NCBI RefSeq assembly: GCF_002776525.5
Contig: NC_045443.1
Coordinates: 59,740,129-59,804,128 of the forward strand
Direction of reading: 5' to 3'
Origin: Piliocolobus tephrosceles
Lineage: Eukaryota > Chordata > Mammalia > Primates > Cercopithecidae
DNA length: 64,000 bases
This document shows positions 48,850 to 59,850 of the stretch, in pieces. Made by a program: the position numbers and the translations under genes. Under the pieces are notes generated by a model. The model was not told the DNA's origin and ran no database searches. It saw nothing but the letters and a program-made list of their open reading frames with translations. The first letter of the stretch is position 1. Every line of letters starts with the position of its first letter.

Positions 48850-49242
48850 GTAAATTCTCTTTCTTAAATATATTTAATTTTTAAATAAACATTTGTACAC
48901 TAAACTAATGATTCTAGATAGCCATTTGAAAAATCAGCATTAACTTTTTTCCCCCTTTCCTGACCGTGTACATACTTATGTTTGTACATTTTATCAAGGA
49001 CTAAAGTTGTTTTGTAATTTATTTGATGAAGGAATTGGTTGCTTTTATTGGCTGAAAATGGTGACATTTTAAAGTGAGAAGTATCTGTGAAATCAGCTGT
49101 TAGTTTGAGACCCCTTTCTTTTATTATACAGTCTCTTGATCCACCTCAGTTTCAGGTAGTTCTGAAACTTCAAGGCAGTTGAGGCATACAGTTAATAGTA
49201 AACAGTGCTCATTTATAGCCTTTGCTATCATCATGAGATAGC

Positions 49243-49541
49243 TTTTTTTTTTTTTTTTTCCTTTTTATGGAGTCTAACTCCATCACCCAGGCTGGAGTGC
49301 AGTGATGAGATCTCACTGCAACCTCTGCCTCCCAGGTTCAAGCAATTCTCCTGCCTCACCCTCCCGAGTAGCTGGGATTACAGGCACGCACTACCACACC
49401 TGGCTTATTTTTGTGTTCTTGGTAGAGACAGGATTTAACCATATTAGCCAGGCTGGTCTTGAAACTCCTGACCTCAGGTGATCCACCTGCCTTGGTCTCC
49501 CAAAGTGCTTGGATTACAGGCATGAGCCAATGCGCCTAGCC
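49243..49541 (-). mobile_element. Alu
   Basis: Complement copy after a T18 run; tgagatagctttt and tgagagagctttc flank it. Confidence 0.89.
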
Positions 49542-49796
49542 TTGATTATGAGAGAGCTTTCCGCGAAGGGAAAAACCTGTTTGTTAACACTAACTATAGA
49601 TAGTCCTGGAGAATTTTACCTGGATTTACATTGTCTTACATTCAGACTGAGGTAATTCTTAATAAATAGTTCCTGCTTAAAAACAAGCTACTTCTGCCAG
49701 TACATGTGTTTGCGTACAGTTTAGGTTTAGGTTACCATAGTTCTTTTGTGTTATTTCGAAACCTAGGAAAGGTATTATTCTTAGTAAGAAAAACAG

Positions 49797-50098
49797 GCTG
49801 GCTCCAGTAGCTCACACCTATAATCCCAGCACTTTGGGAGGCTGAGGTGGGAGGATTGCTTAAGCCCAGGAGTTCAAGACTGGCCTGGGCAACATAGGGA
49901 GACACCATTTCTACAAAAAATTTAAAAACTTGTCCGGGCTTGGTGGTATATGCTTGTGGTTCTAACTACTTGGGAGGCTGAATGGAGAGAATTCCTTGAA
50001 CCCAGAAAGTTGACGCTGCAGTGAGCTGTGATTGCGCCACTGTGGTCTAGGCTGGGTAACAAAGTGAGAGACCGTGTCTCAAAAATAATAATAAAAAA
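49797..50098 (+). mobile_element. Alu (AluJ-like), exact TSD
   Basis: taagaaaaacag at 49785-49796 and 50099-50110. Ends about 300 bp upstream of the candidate microexon. Confidence 0.9.
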
Positions 50099-50393
50099 TA
50101 AGAAAAACAGATGTACATGAGCTTTCCCCCCATTTTATTGGAATTACTTTTATGAATGATTAAAGGCTATATGCAGATAACTTCTTTAATGGATGGTCTC
50201 ATCAAAGGGCAACTCTGTGACATATTATTTGATTAATGAGGGTAAACTTAATTAAGAACCTTGGTATTAGCTTGCTTCTTTTGTTTACCCTGATATATAA
50301 TTTACTGTTATGAAATCCTTTCTTTTCTGTTAATTGTTTTAGTTTCATCTTTTTTCTTCTGTCTCTCTATTGCTTGCTCTTGCCCTTATTCAG

Positions 50394-50396
50394 AAG
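50394..50396 (+). CDS. MON2: Candidate 3-nt microexon (AAG, Lys) of MON2
   Basis: A pyrimidine-rich tract with TGC motifs (attgcttgctcttgccc) leads to ttattcag, then AAG, then a strong donor gtaagc at 50397. Exons 16 and 17 both meet at a codon boundary, so inclusion adds one Lys (HLLE-K-VCQHP) without a frame change. I have a weak memory of MON2 protein forms both with and without this Lys. The alternative is that cagaag|gtaagc acts as a zero-length recursive splice site. Splicing cannot be read from genomic sequence alone. Confidence 0.5.
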
Positions 50397-50532
50397 GTAA
50401 GCTAACTTACATTTTGGGTGTAATTTTTCTTCCAACCCTTATTGAACATTTGATATAACTTTTAAAATGTAAAATTGATGTGTGATTCATAGTTTAAGTA
50501 TACAAATTAAACTTAATTTTATATACCTTCAG

Positions 50533-50643
50533 GTCTGCCAGCATCCAAACTCTCGAATGAGAGAATGGGGAGCAGAAGCTTTAACTTCCCTTATTAAAGC
50601 AGGATTAACATTTAACCATGATCCTCCACTCTCACAAAACCAG
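50533..50643 (+). CDS. MON2: MON2 coding exon 17
   Basis: Acceptor accttcag, donor gtaata; 37 codons in phase 0, VCQHPNSRMREWGAEALTSL to HDPPLSQNQ. HEAT-like helical sequence at the beginning of the C-terminal half. Confidence 0.95.
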
Positions 50644-51217
50644 GTAATAAAAACCTTGCTTTTTAAAAAGAATACTCAATATAAAATTATCCTCCTTCAC
50701 ATGTGATTTTTTTCTTAATTTATCAAGTAGATCATATTCTAAGAGTAGGGTTTTTAACTTAATATTCTATTTTATTTGTGGGCCCTGAATCTTTTACAAA
50801 AGGTAAGAGATTTTTAGGGCTGTTTTCATAAAAAATTTTAAACGTCTTGTGAATGACACTAAACTAAATTAAATTACCTGGAATTGGTCTCACGGTCATA
50901 AGTTTTCCTGTTCATGCAGTGCTAAAGTGTTGTTTTGGAGCCTATTTTGCTTTGGTCTTTACCTGTCTCTGGATTTTTTTTTTTCTCAGTACCCTTACAT
51001 GGAGAGAAAATAAATGGCAGAAGAAACAAGCACAATGAAATAGATTTTTATTTTAAAATAATTTTAAATTATTTTTTACTTTCAGAGTTTACTTTTATCA
51101 TGAATTCTTTGTCCTGACTCTATTATTTGTACCCACTTTTTAAAAAGTCTACCAAAGTTTTATTGTTTCAGGACTGAGTAGGAATGAGACATTTATTTAT
51201 TTTTTAACTTTTTAAAT

Positions 51218-51321
51218 AAAAATATGGATTACATCATGAATTTGCATGTCATCCTTGCATGGGGTCTGTGCTAATCTCTGTATCATTTCAATTTTAGTAT
51301 ATGTACTACTGAAGTAAGCAC
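51218..51321 (-). pseudogene. U6 snRNA pseudogene
   Basis: On the minus strand the sequence aligns over its full length with U6 snRNA: a degraded gtgct-cacttc start, the AGCACATATACTAAAATTG region (here agtagtacatatactaaaat), the ACAGAGA-box area reduced to acagaga-ttagcac, and the ...ccatatttt end. It is 104 nt versus 107 in functional U6, with substitutions across the catalytic core. A TSD-like repeat, gaatgagacattta (51182-51195) and gaatgaggcatcta (51323-51336), plus an A-rich tail (T's at 51193-51217) indicates L1 retroposition. No snRNA promoter elements; not functional. Confidence 0.88.
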
Positions 51322-51524
51322 AGAATGAGGCATCTAATAACCATTCCAATTGCCCTCATCATCTTATTGTATTGTAATTGTACTCCAGAAATTGAGCTAA
51401 CACATAATTATTGAATATACCTCCTGGAATAAGATGATGAACAAGACAGAAAAGATACTATTTCATATGTTCTTCTGCAACAATTTGAATTTCTTTTGAA
51501 AAAATAACACCCTTTTCCATTTAT

Positions 51525-51600
51525 TTTGATATCCTCAACATCCAGCTTAATACCTAGTGCATAGTGAAAGATTAGAAATGTTTATTCAGTGAATGAACCA
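51525..51600 (+). mobile_element. L2 terminus fragment
   Basis: ttaatacctagtgcatagtg and tttattcagtgaatgaacc. Confidence 0.45.
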
Positions 51601-52089
51601 AATAAAGGAATCCCCTAGAGAGAAGAAAGTTAAGAATGAAGGGTTTTCAGGTGCTGAAAGGGATAGACAGATGGTTTTTTTTTAACTCTCTAACAAATTT
51701 CGTGGTTTTATGTCATCTTTGTTAATACCTGCTACATTTATTCATTTTTTATAAGTATTATAGCTTCTATTACTACATCACACTTGAGAATTTTACGTTT
51801 AAGTACATATGATATACATTAATAAAGTAAATGAAAGGTCATTTTAGAAATTGGGAATTGATTCCCTCTCTCCAAATATAGCTGGAGATATATTTCCTTT
51901 AGTGACATTTATTTCTATTATTTATGGAGTCTATAATTAGTATCTTTTAAAGTAAGATAACTTCCCATTTACCTAAAATCTAACTTCTTGAAAGTTGATT
52001 TTTTTCTCTTACTTAAAAATATAGATTTGCCTTTAATAATTACTGTTAGATAAATGATATTTAATGTTTATTTTAGTAGAAAAATTCCA

Positions 52090-52387
52090 AACGGGCATGG
52101 TGGCTCACACCTGTTAATCCCAGCACCTTGGGAGGCCAGGGTGGGTAGATCACCTGAGGTCAGGAGTTCAAGACCAGGCTGGCCAACATGGTGAAACCCT
52201 GTCTCTACTAAAAATACAAAAATTAGCCGGGCATGGTGGTGCGTGCCTGTAATCCCAGCTACTCAGGAGGCTGACACAGGAGGATCACTTGAACCAAGGA
52301 GGCGGAAGTTGCAGTGAGCCAAGATTGTGCCACTGCGCTCCAGCCTCCTGGGTGACAGAACGAGACTCCATTTCAAAAAAAAAAAAT
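52090..52387 (+). mobile_element. Alu
   Basis: Starts aacgggcatggtggctcac with a slightly shortened 5' end; A12 tail. Ends 130 bp before exon 18. Confidence 0.9.
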
Positions 52388-52516
52388 GAATAAAACATAA
52401 AAATTTCTATTTCCCATCGTAGTCTGAATGGAGATGAATTTAAACTTAAAAAGCAACAGCAAAGCCTTTTGTCTTTTTGGACTTCTCTTCCTAATTAGTT
52501 TCTTGCCCCTTTTCAG

Positions 52517-52692
52517 AGGCTGCAGTTGCTTTTATTGAACCCGTTAAAGGAGATGTCCAATATTAATCATCCAGATATTCGACTCAAGCAGTTAGAATGT
52601 GTGTTGCAGATTCTGCAGAGTCAGGGAGACAGTCTTGGGCCTGGATGGCCATTAGTGCTTGGAGTCATGGGAGCAATCAGAAATGATCAAGG
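52517..52692 (+). CDS. MON2: MON2 coding exon 18
   Basis: Acceptor cttttcag, donor gtaagt; 176 nt, [20 protein letters not shown] to [10 protein letters not shown] plus two bases of Gly. Leu-rich helical sequence. Confidence 0.95.
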
Positions 52693-53275
52693 GTAAGTAT
52701 TTAAAATTATTTGAGAAAAAATATGTATGAAAAATAAAATATAAATAAAATACAATTAACATCAAAAAGTGATAGAGCTAGAAAAGGACTCCATCCTAAA
52801 ATCTTGAAATAATGGTTATTTTTTTCATGTATGCGCTTCCTGCTTAAAGCTAAGATCTATAATAGTTTTTCTTAACTCTACCCCTAAGTGGCTACAGGCA
52901 ATTTTTAGGGATCACCTTTGGTTTGGAAAGATGGAAAAATTGCTCTTTATTTGACATTCATGCAAGAATACAAGATTCTTACTTATAAGATACATGAAAC
53001 AATCTAACAAATTTTGTAACACATCCAAAGATTGAGTTGTTGTGTTTTGTTAAAATAAATAATTTGATAAGATGTGAAGTAACATTTAGGGCTTGACCTC
53101 CCTATGTATATTAGGCAGTCAGAAATTGCTTTAAAGTAACTTTTTCATTACTTTTAAATTTATTAAACATTTATTCTGTACATAGTGTATTTCAGATACT
53201 ATGCGTGATAGTTATTCTGATTACACAGGTAAATAGCTCCCGCCCTAGACATAGAATCCTAGTGAGAAAGTATAG

Positions 53276-53618
53276 TTATATACTGCCTAACATTTCAGTT
53301 AACAACAGACCACATATATGATGGAGGTCCCATAAGATTTTAATACTCTGTTTTTACTGTACCCTTTCTATGTTTAGATATGTTTCAGTACATAAATACT
53401 TACATTGTGTTACAGTTGCTTACAGTATTCAGGACAGTAGCAAGCTGTACAGGTTTGTAGCCCAGGAGCAATAAGCTATACTATATAGCCCAGGTATGCA
53501 GTAGGTTGTATCATCTAGGTTTGTGTCAGTACACTCTGTGATGTTCATACAGCGACAGAATCACCTAATGACACATTTCTCAGAACATATCCTCGTCAGT
53601 AAGCAATACATGACTGTA
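53276..53618. mobile_element. Non-autonomous DNA transposon remnant
   Basis: Follows a known primate element: aggtcccataagattttaat, actgtaccctttctatgtttag, ggtttgtagcccaggagcaata, cctaatgacacatttctcag and a terminal catgactgta whose complement starts the other end in the consensus. Family name not certain. Confidence 0.6.
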
Positions 53619-53649
53619 GTTTGTTATGCCACAAAAGAAGAAACCTTCA

Positions 53650-54090
53650 GCAGGAGGAGGACAGAGCCAAAATTATGAAGGAGATCTTATATACTTATAT
53701 AAATGATTTGAATTTATCCAGAATACATTTGGGAGACATTTTGGGATTTTAAATAGAGGAATGACATAATCACATGAATTTGATAGATATCACTGTGACA
53801 GTAGCATGGAAGGGAAGGCGGGAAATGAGAATGCCTACAAGTGCTCACTAGAAAAAAGAGATGGATTTGAGCTTCTTAACGGATTGACTGTAGAGGGGCA
53901 TAGGGGAAAACAGCAATCAGGAATGACTTCTGGATTTCTGACTTAGGCAGTTTAGTGGGGAATGGTAGTATCATTAACTAAATAGGGAATACACAAGGAA
54001 GAGCAAATTTGGAGGGGACATATGGATTGTTTAACTTTTGGGGTAGGAGATTGCAGTGGAGAGATTCAGCAGATAGACATTGGATAGATT
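53650..54090 (-). mobile_element. L2-like remnant, antisense
   Basis: atttaaatagaggaatgacat, cactgtgacagtagcatgg and aagagcaaatttggagg match the antisense order seen near 9900-10080. Confidence 0.45.
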
Positions 54091-54289
54091 TTTTCTGTAA
54101 TTCTACAGTAACACAATATCTTGTTTTGATGACTAGTTCCGAAGTTACAGATGACCAAGATGCTTGAGAATATAACGGAACATTAATTTTATAGTAATAA
54201 AATTCTTTAAATACTACAAAATACTGAGATGATTAAATTGAAAAGAGATCAGCTTAGATCAAGCTTAAGTGTCTTCTCCCAACGTGTAA

Positions 54290-54420
54290 TGTGTTGTATT
54301 AAATAGGGCATTGTAGTAATGATATAATGAATTAATGGGTATAAAACACTTAGAAAGTATGTGACATACTAAACGCTCAGAGTGTTAGCAATTATACTTA
54401 TCATTTTATTATTATTATTT
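54290..54420 (+). mobile_element. MIR 3' part
   Basis: ataaaacacttagaaagtatgtg, acgctcagagtgttagcaatt and a terminal (TTA)n run. Confidence 0.5.
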
Positions 54421-54960
54421 TTTACCACCAGGATTTTTCTCCAAAATGAAATACTTCTTCTTATATTTATTTGAAATTCAAAATTTACTCTTTTCTCACA
54501 GACTGGATGTGGGTTTTTATATTTCTTTGAATATTTAATAAGATGTAGTATGGATATAAAAGAATGAGGAACTCTTTTTCAGTAAATTGTGTGTATTTAG
54601 ATGTACTGGGTACTGTACAAGATATCAGGGATGCAGTGAGGAGAAAAATAACTGTAACTAACTTCCCATTCTCATTTATTGTCTAAGTTTTCTTTGGTTA
54701 GTTGGTATGAAATACAAATAGAAGTAATATGATGTTAATACTTTATTTTTTAACTTGTTTTTATTTCTTATTGCCTGTAAGCTTCTTTCTTTGTTTTTGT
54801 TAATTTGTTTAAGTAAGCATATCTTTTTTACATTTATGTAAATGTTAAAATACTTTATGATCGATATTAGGAGTTTCTTATTTAAATTCTAAAATAAAAT
54901 TTTACTTCAAATTATTGTAAGATATGTATTTTTACACATTTCTTTTAAATGCGTAAGTAA

Positions 54961-55262
54961 GGCTGGGTGTGGTAGCTCGTGCCTGTAATTGTAGCACTTT
55001 GGGAGGCTAAGGCAGGAGGATCGCTTGATCCCAGGAAATTGAGACCAGCCGAGGCAACACAGTGGGACTCTGTCTCCAAAAAAAAAAAAAAAAAAAAAAA
55101 GAGGCATGGGGGTGTGCACCTGTAGTCCCAGCTACTGGGGAAGCTGAGGTGGGAGGATCACGTGATCCGGGGAGGTTGAGAGTGAGGTATGATCACATCC
55201 CTGGACTCCAACCTGAGTGACAGAGTGAGACCCTGTCTCAAAAATAAATAAATAAATAAAAT
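54961..55262 (+). mobile_element. Alu with long middle A tract
   Basis: ggctgggtgtggtagctcg start. The central A-rich linker has grown to about 24 A (55077-55100); tail (AAAT)n. Only 29 bp separate it from exon 19. Confidence 0.9.
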
Positions 55263-55291
55263 AAGTGCATCTGTATACATTTCGCTTTCAG

Positions 55292-55454
55292 AGAATCCTT
55301 GATACGAACTGCATTCCAGTGTCTTCAGTTGGTTGTGACAGATTTTCTACCAACAATGCCTTGTACTTGCCTGCAAATAGTTGTAGATGTTGCAGGTAGC
55401 TTTGGTCTCCATAACCAAGAACTCAATATTAGTTTAACTTCAATAGGTTTATTG
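55292..55454 (+). CDS. MON2: MON2 coding exon 19
   Basis: Acceptor gctttcag, donor gtaagt; 163 nt, (G)ESLIRTAFQCLQLVVTDFLP to NISLTSIGLL in phase 0. An Alu ends about 30 bp upstream of the acceptor (55262), so the branch point must lie in the short unique remainder or in the Alu tail. Confidence 0.95.
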
Positions 55455-55871
55455 GTAAGTATCATTGTCCTTAGAATATAATATAATTTAGAAATCATTG
55501 TTACTCAGTTGGGAGCGAATGCTAAGCAAATACACTTTTAGCTCTTTGCGAATTGTTTATATGGCTTTTAAATTTCAAACTTACGTCTGTGTGAAGGATT
55601 AAATAACATCACTTAAATATTAATAACAAAATGTTTGAAAAAATTTTCATACATTGAACTGAAGTTTGGATTTTATAGGGTTTGTCATGAAAGGGTTTAG
55701 TAAACAATAGTACACACAAGGGAAATCTTCAGTTGACTTTTATGTGAACCAATTACCTTAGCCTCTGACAAGAAAATCAACTTGTACTTTGAAGCCTTGA
55801 AGCCAAGCATTGACTTTTTATCTCCAGCTATGGAAGTCCTACATGACGTCTTCAAGTAGAAGGCTGTTTCA

Positions 55872-56176
55872 GGCTGGGCAGAGTAGCTGATGTCTGTAAT
55901 CCCAGCACTTTGGGAGGCTGAGGTGGGAGGATTGCCGAGACCAGGAGTTTGAGACCAGCCAGGGCAATAAAATGAGACCTCTGTCTCTACTAAAAATTAG
56001 CTGTGTGTGGTGGTGCATATCTGTAGTCTCATCTATCTGGGAGGCTGGGATAGGAGGACTGCTTGAGCCCAGTGATTGGAAACTGCAGTGTGCTATGAAC
56101 ACACCACTGCACTCCAGCCTTGGCGACAGACCCAGACCTTGTGTCTGTAAAAAATAAAAATAAAAATAAAAATAAA
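55872..56176 (+). mobile_element. Alu in Tigger1
   Basis: aaggctgttt flanks both sides; (AAAAT)n tail. Confidence 0.9.
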
Positions 56177-56540
56177 AAGGCTGTTTTGTCTGTATTGAAA
56201 ATCTGTTGGTCAGTGTAGCCACCTTCATCAGTGATCTTAGCTATATCTAGATAACTTGCTACAGCTTCTACATCAGTACTTGCTGCTTCACCTTGTACTT
56301 GTAGGTTATGGTGATAACTTCTTTTCTTAAACTTCATGAACTAGCCCCTGCTAGCTTCAGACTTTTCTTCTGCAGCTTCCTCACCTTGCTCAGCCTTTAT
56401 AGAATTGAGGAGAGTTAGGGTCTTGCTCTGGATTAGGCTTTGGCTTAAGGGAATCTTGCAGCTGGTTTGACCTTCTATCCAGACAGCTAAAACTTTCTTG
56501 GTATCATCAATAAGGCTTGTGTACTTTCTTCTTTCTCTCT

Positions 56541-56690
56541 CTTTTTTATTCTGAGACAGAGTCTTGCTCTTGTTGCCCAGGCTGAAGTGCAATGGCGTGA
56601 TCTCGGCTCACTGCAACCTCTGCCTCCCGGGTTCAAACGATTCTCCTGCCTCAGCCTCCCACATAGCTGGGATTACAGGCGCCTGCCATG
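56541..56690 (-). mobile_element. 5'-truncated Alu in Tigger1
   Basis: Only the 3' half is present, ending abruptly at caggcgcctgcc; tgtactttc-type sequence on both sides. Confidence 0.85.
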
Positions 56691-57489
56691 ATGTACTTTT
56701 CATTTGTTTGCTCTTTGGAGTAGCACTTTCCGTTTCCTTCAAGAACTTATCCTGTGCATTCACAACTTGACTCACTGGCACAAGGGGCCTAGCTTTTGGC
56801 CTGTCTTGGTTTTCAACGTGCCTTCCTCACTAAGCTTAATTATTTATAGTTTCTGATTGAAAGTGAGAGAAATGCGACTATTCCTTTTCCTTGAACACTT
56901 ACAGGCCATTGTAGGGTTATTAATTGGCCTAATTTCACTGTTGTTGTATCCCAAGAAATAGGGAGGCCTGAGAAGAAGTAAAAAGATGAGGAAACAACCT
57001 GACGAGGAAACAGTCAGAAAACTCACATTAAGTTTGCCATCTTACATAGGTGCGGCTCATGTGCCCCAAAATAGTTACAATTGTCACATCAAAGATCAGG
57101 GATCATAGATCACCATAACAGACAGAGTAATAATTTAAAAGTTTGAAATAATACAAGTATTACTAAAATGTGACACAGAGACACAGTGATCACATGCTGC
57201 TGGAAAAAGTGGTACCAACAGACTTGTTCAATGCAGGGTTGCCACAAATCTTCAATTTATAAAAATTGCAATTATCTGTGAAGCACAACAAAGAGAAGTG
57301 CAATAAAACAAGATATCCCTGTAGTGAAATCTTAGAGAATTGTTAACATTACATGAAATAAACATGCACAGAATTGTTTTCAACATATATTTAAAGGCAA
57401 TTATTTAGAATCTTTTAAATGTGTATTAAAATTCAGAAGTTTTATAAATTTGAACTTTAAATTTTCCTCACAAACTAGATACATTACTG

Positions 57490-57842
57490 CATTCAGCTCT
57501 TCCTACATTCAGCTCTCAATATTTGTGGCTTCTGCATCTGTAGATTCAGCCAACTATAAATAGAATTTTTTTTTTTTAATAGGATAGTTGTGTCTATACT
57601 GAACATGTACAGGCTTTCTTGTCAATATTACCTAAACAGTACAGTATAACAACTAGTTAAATAGCATTTACCTTGTGTTAGGTATTAAAAGTTATCTAGT
57701 ATTATTCAAAGTATATGGGAGGATGTGTGTAAGTTATATGCAAATACTACACCATTTTAATTAACGGACTTGAGGATTTGTGGATTTGGGTATGGGGTGG
57801 AGGCCCTGAAACCAGTCCCCTTTGGATACCGAGGGACAACTG
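57490..57842 (+). mobile_element. MER2-like (Tigger-related) DNA transposon
   Basis: tggcttctgcatctgtagattcagccaac at one end and taccgagggacaactgta at the other, with actgaacatgtacaggcttt and atgcaaatactacaccat inside, the order of MER2/Tigger-derived elements. Confidence 0.7.
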
Positions 57843-58513
57843 TATTTTACCATTACTATTATTTTTCCCATTTTTACATGGGGAAAAATGTAAGCATGTT
57901 GCATATATAATTGCAAGTGGGTGGCTAGTTCAGCATTACTTAAATTACTGCTGGATAGCACCTCCTTTGTTTTACATTTATGTTCACAGTACTGGATTCC
58001 CTATATTTTAACCATTGGCATAATTATCAATAATTTGTAATGTGGTTGACAATGAATTATAAGGTATGTTTAGTAACAGTGATTGCTCTTTTATGAAATT
58101 ACAAACTTATTAAACAATATTAAGGAATTATGAACATTGTTAGGGTGTGATAATGATATTATAGTTATATTTTTTATAGTTAAGAGCTGTTATATTTAGG
58201 TGGTAGATATATCAGTATGTTTAAATTCATTATACTATTCTTGGTTTTTTGTATGTTCTTGACATTTTTTATAATAAAAAAGTAAAAAAAAAAAAAGTTA
58301 GCAAAAGATTGTTTTCCCACTTTCTCCTGAAATAATATAGAGACATTGACAGAGGAAGAGAGGTTTTCATTGAACCTGTTCTACTAGGAAAGAGATATTT
58401 GAAGTAATGTTTTTAAAGTTTTACTCTGAAAGGTAGAACAGCCACATGTTGCATATTTATGTGTTTAAAACAAAACCTTGAATGAACTAATATTTTTCTA
58501 CTTTGCTTTTTAG
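57843..58513. other. Intron before exon 20
   Basis: AT-rich with an A12 run at 58286; nothing recognised. Confidence 0.5.
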
Positions 58514-58807
58514 TGGAATATTTCAGATTATTTTTTCCAAAGAGGGGAAACTATTGAAAAAGAATTAAATAAGGAAGAGGCAGCACAGCAAAAGCAGGCA
58601 GAAGAGAAAGGAGTGGTTTTAAATCGGCCGTTCCACCCTGCACCGCCATTTGATTGCTTGTGGTTATGTCTTTATGCAAAATTGGGTGAACTATGTGTGG
58701 ATCCCCGTCCTGCTGTCAGGAAGAGTGCAGGACAAACTCTGTTTTCTACAATTGGTGCACATGGAACTTTATTACAGCATTCAACCTGGCACACTGTTAT
58801 CTGGAAG
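58514..58807 (+). CDS. MON2: MON2 coding exon 20 (charged Glu/Lys/Gln helix)
   Basis: Acceptor gcttttag, donor gtattg; 98 codons, the largest exon here. It starts WNISDYFFQRGETIEKELNK, passes through a Glu/Lys/Gln/Ala-rich probable coiled helix, then PFHPAPPFDCLWLCLYAKLG and ends HTVIWK. An Old World monkey-type AluY starts only 89 bp after the donor. Confidence 0.95.
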
Positions 58808-58896
58808 GTATTGTAAAATAGATTGGACTATCAGCTTTTAGTGAAACATGCTTATATATTAATACTTTTTCAGTGAAACTTATTTCTTTTAATTTT

Positions 58897-59200
58897 TTTT
58901 TTTTTTTTTTTTTTTTTGGGGCCGGAGTTTTGCTCTGTGGCCCAGGCTGGAGTGCAGTGGCCGGATCTCAGCTCACTACAAGCTCCGCCTCCCGGGTTTA
59001 TGCCATTCTCCTGCCTCAGCCTCCCGAGTAGCTGGGACTACAGGCGCCCGCCACCTCGCCCGGCTAGTTTTTTGTATTTTTTAGTAGAGACGGAGTTTCA
59101 CCGTGTTGGCCAGGATGGTCTCGATCTCCTGACCTCGTGATCCGCCCGTCTCGGCCTCCCAAAGTGCTGGGATTACAGGCTTGAGCCACCGCACCCGGCC
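58897..59200 (-). mobile_element. AluY, Old World monkey type, exact TSD
   Basis: atttcttttaattttt at 58882 and 59201. Bears gtggccggatctcagctcac, cacctcgcccggctag and ggcttgagccaccg. Lies 89 bp after the exon 20 donor. Confidence 0.92.
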
Positions 59201-59216
59201 ATTTCTTTTAATTTTT

Positions 59217-59850
59217 AAAGAATTTTCATGTATTTGTGTATTTGACAAAACAGGAAATAATAACTGTGTCATACTGTAAATTGTACCTCACACAGAGCAA
59301 ATTAAATATTAACAGCCTTATCTCTGTTTCTGTCTTCATCTCTTATTATCACTTTCATGATTTCTGCCTTTGTCTTTCTCTCTCCTTTTTCCCCCCCGTT
59401 TTCCCAAATTGTAAAAACCAGGAGTTACTAAACAACAAAGGGTAATCAGTCCCTTACAATAGAGTGGAAAGCTTTTGGGGTTTTTATTTGTTTTACTTTT
59501 GAAGTCTACTTATAAATATGTAATTTAAATATAATCAAAAGAGAATTTTATCAACAGATGAATATCAATAGTAATGAAGTTTACTTGTAGACTCACCAAA
59601 CAAAAGTAACCTCCAAATGGTATATTGTACATGTAATGTTTATTCATTACATTACAATTTCATTTTTTCTTCTTTTGAAACTTTCTAATAAAATCAGCAG
59701 TTTATTAGTGATCATTCCCTCTTTGCTAAAAGTCTCTTCTTTTTTGTTCCATCTGTTCCATTATAATAAAATTCTGTTTATAATCCTTTCATGTGCTTTT
59801 GTGAGTTTTTCAAATTAATAGACCCCAAAATGTCTTCTTAAAAAATGAAT
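59217..59850. other. Intron between exons 20 and 21
   Basis: Includes a strong polypyrimidine stretch at 59368-59405; no accepted exon. Confidence 0.5.

Larger units (their letters stand above)
55715..57324 (-). mobile_element. Tigger1 DNA transposon remnant (pogo/Tc1-mariner), two Alu insertions
   Basis: On the complement the 5' end is near 57324 (diverged cagggatatc-ttttattgc), followed by the leader and the N-terminal transposase region: ISLTFNQKL at 56844-57026 (CENP-B-like HTH start), then WIEGQTSCKIPLSQSLIQSK and LNSIKAEQGEEAAEEKSEAS at 56341-56510, and QGEAASTDVEAVASYLDIAK near 56250. It continues beyond the Alu at 55872-56176 down to about 55715. Frames are disrupted and the 3' half is absent, so it is inactive. 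Confidence 0.85.

Noticed and set aside
59422..59441. Possible 20-nt exon between exons 20 and 21 (acceptor accag, donor gtaatc)
   Set aside because: It would shift the reading frame, and exon 20 joins exon 21 in frame (IWK-VLFHLL). No support.
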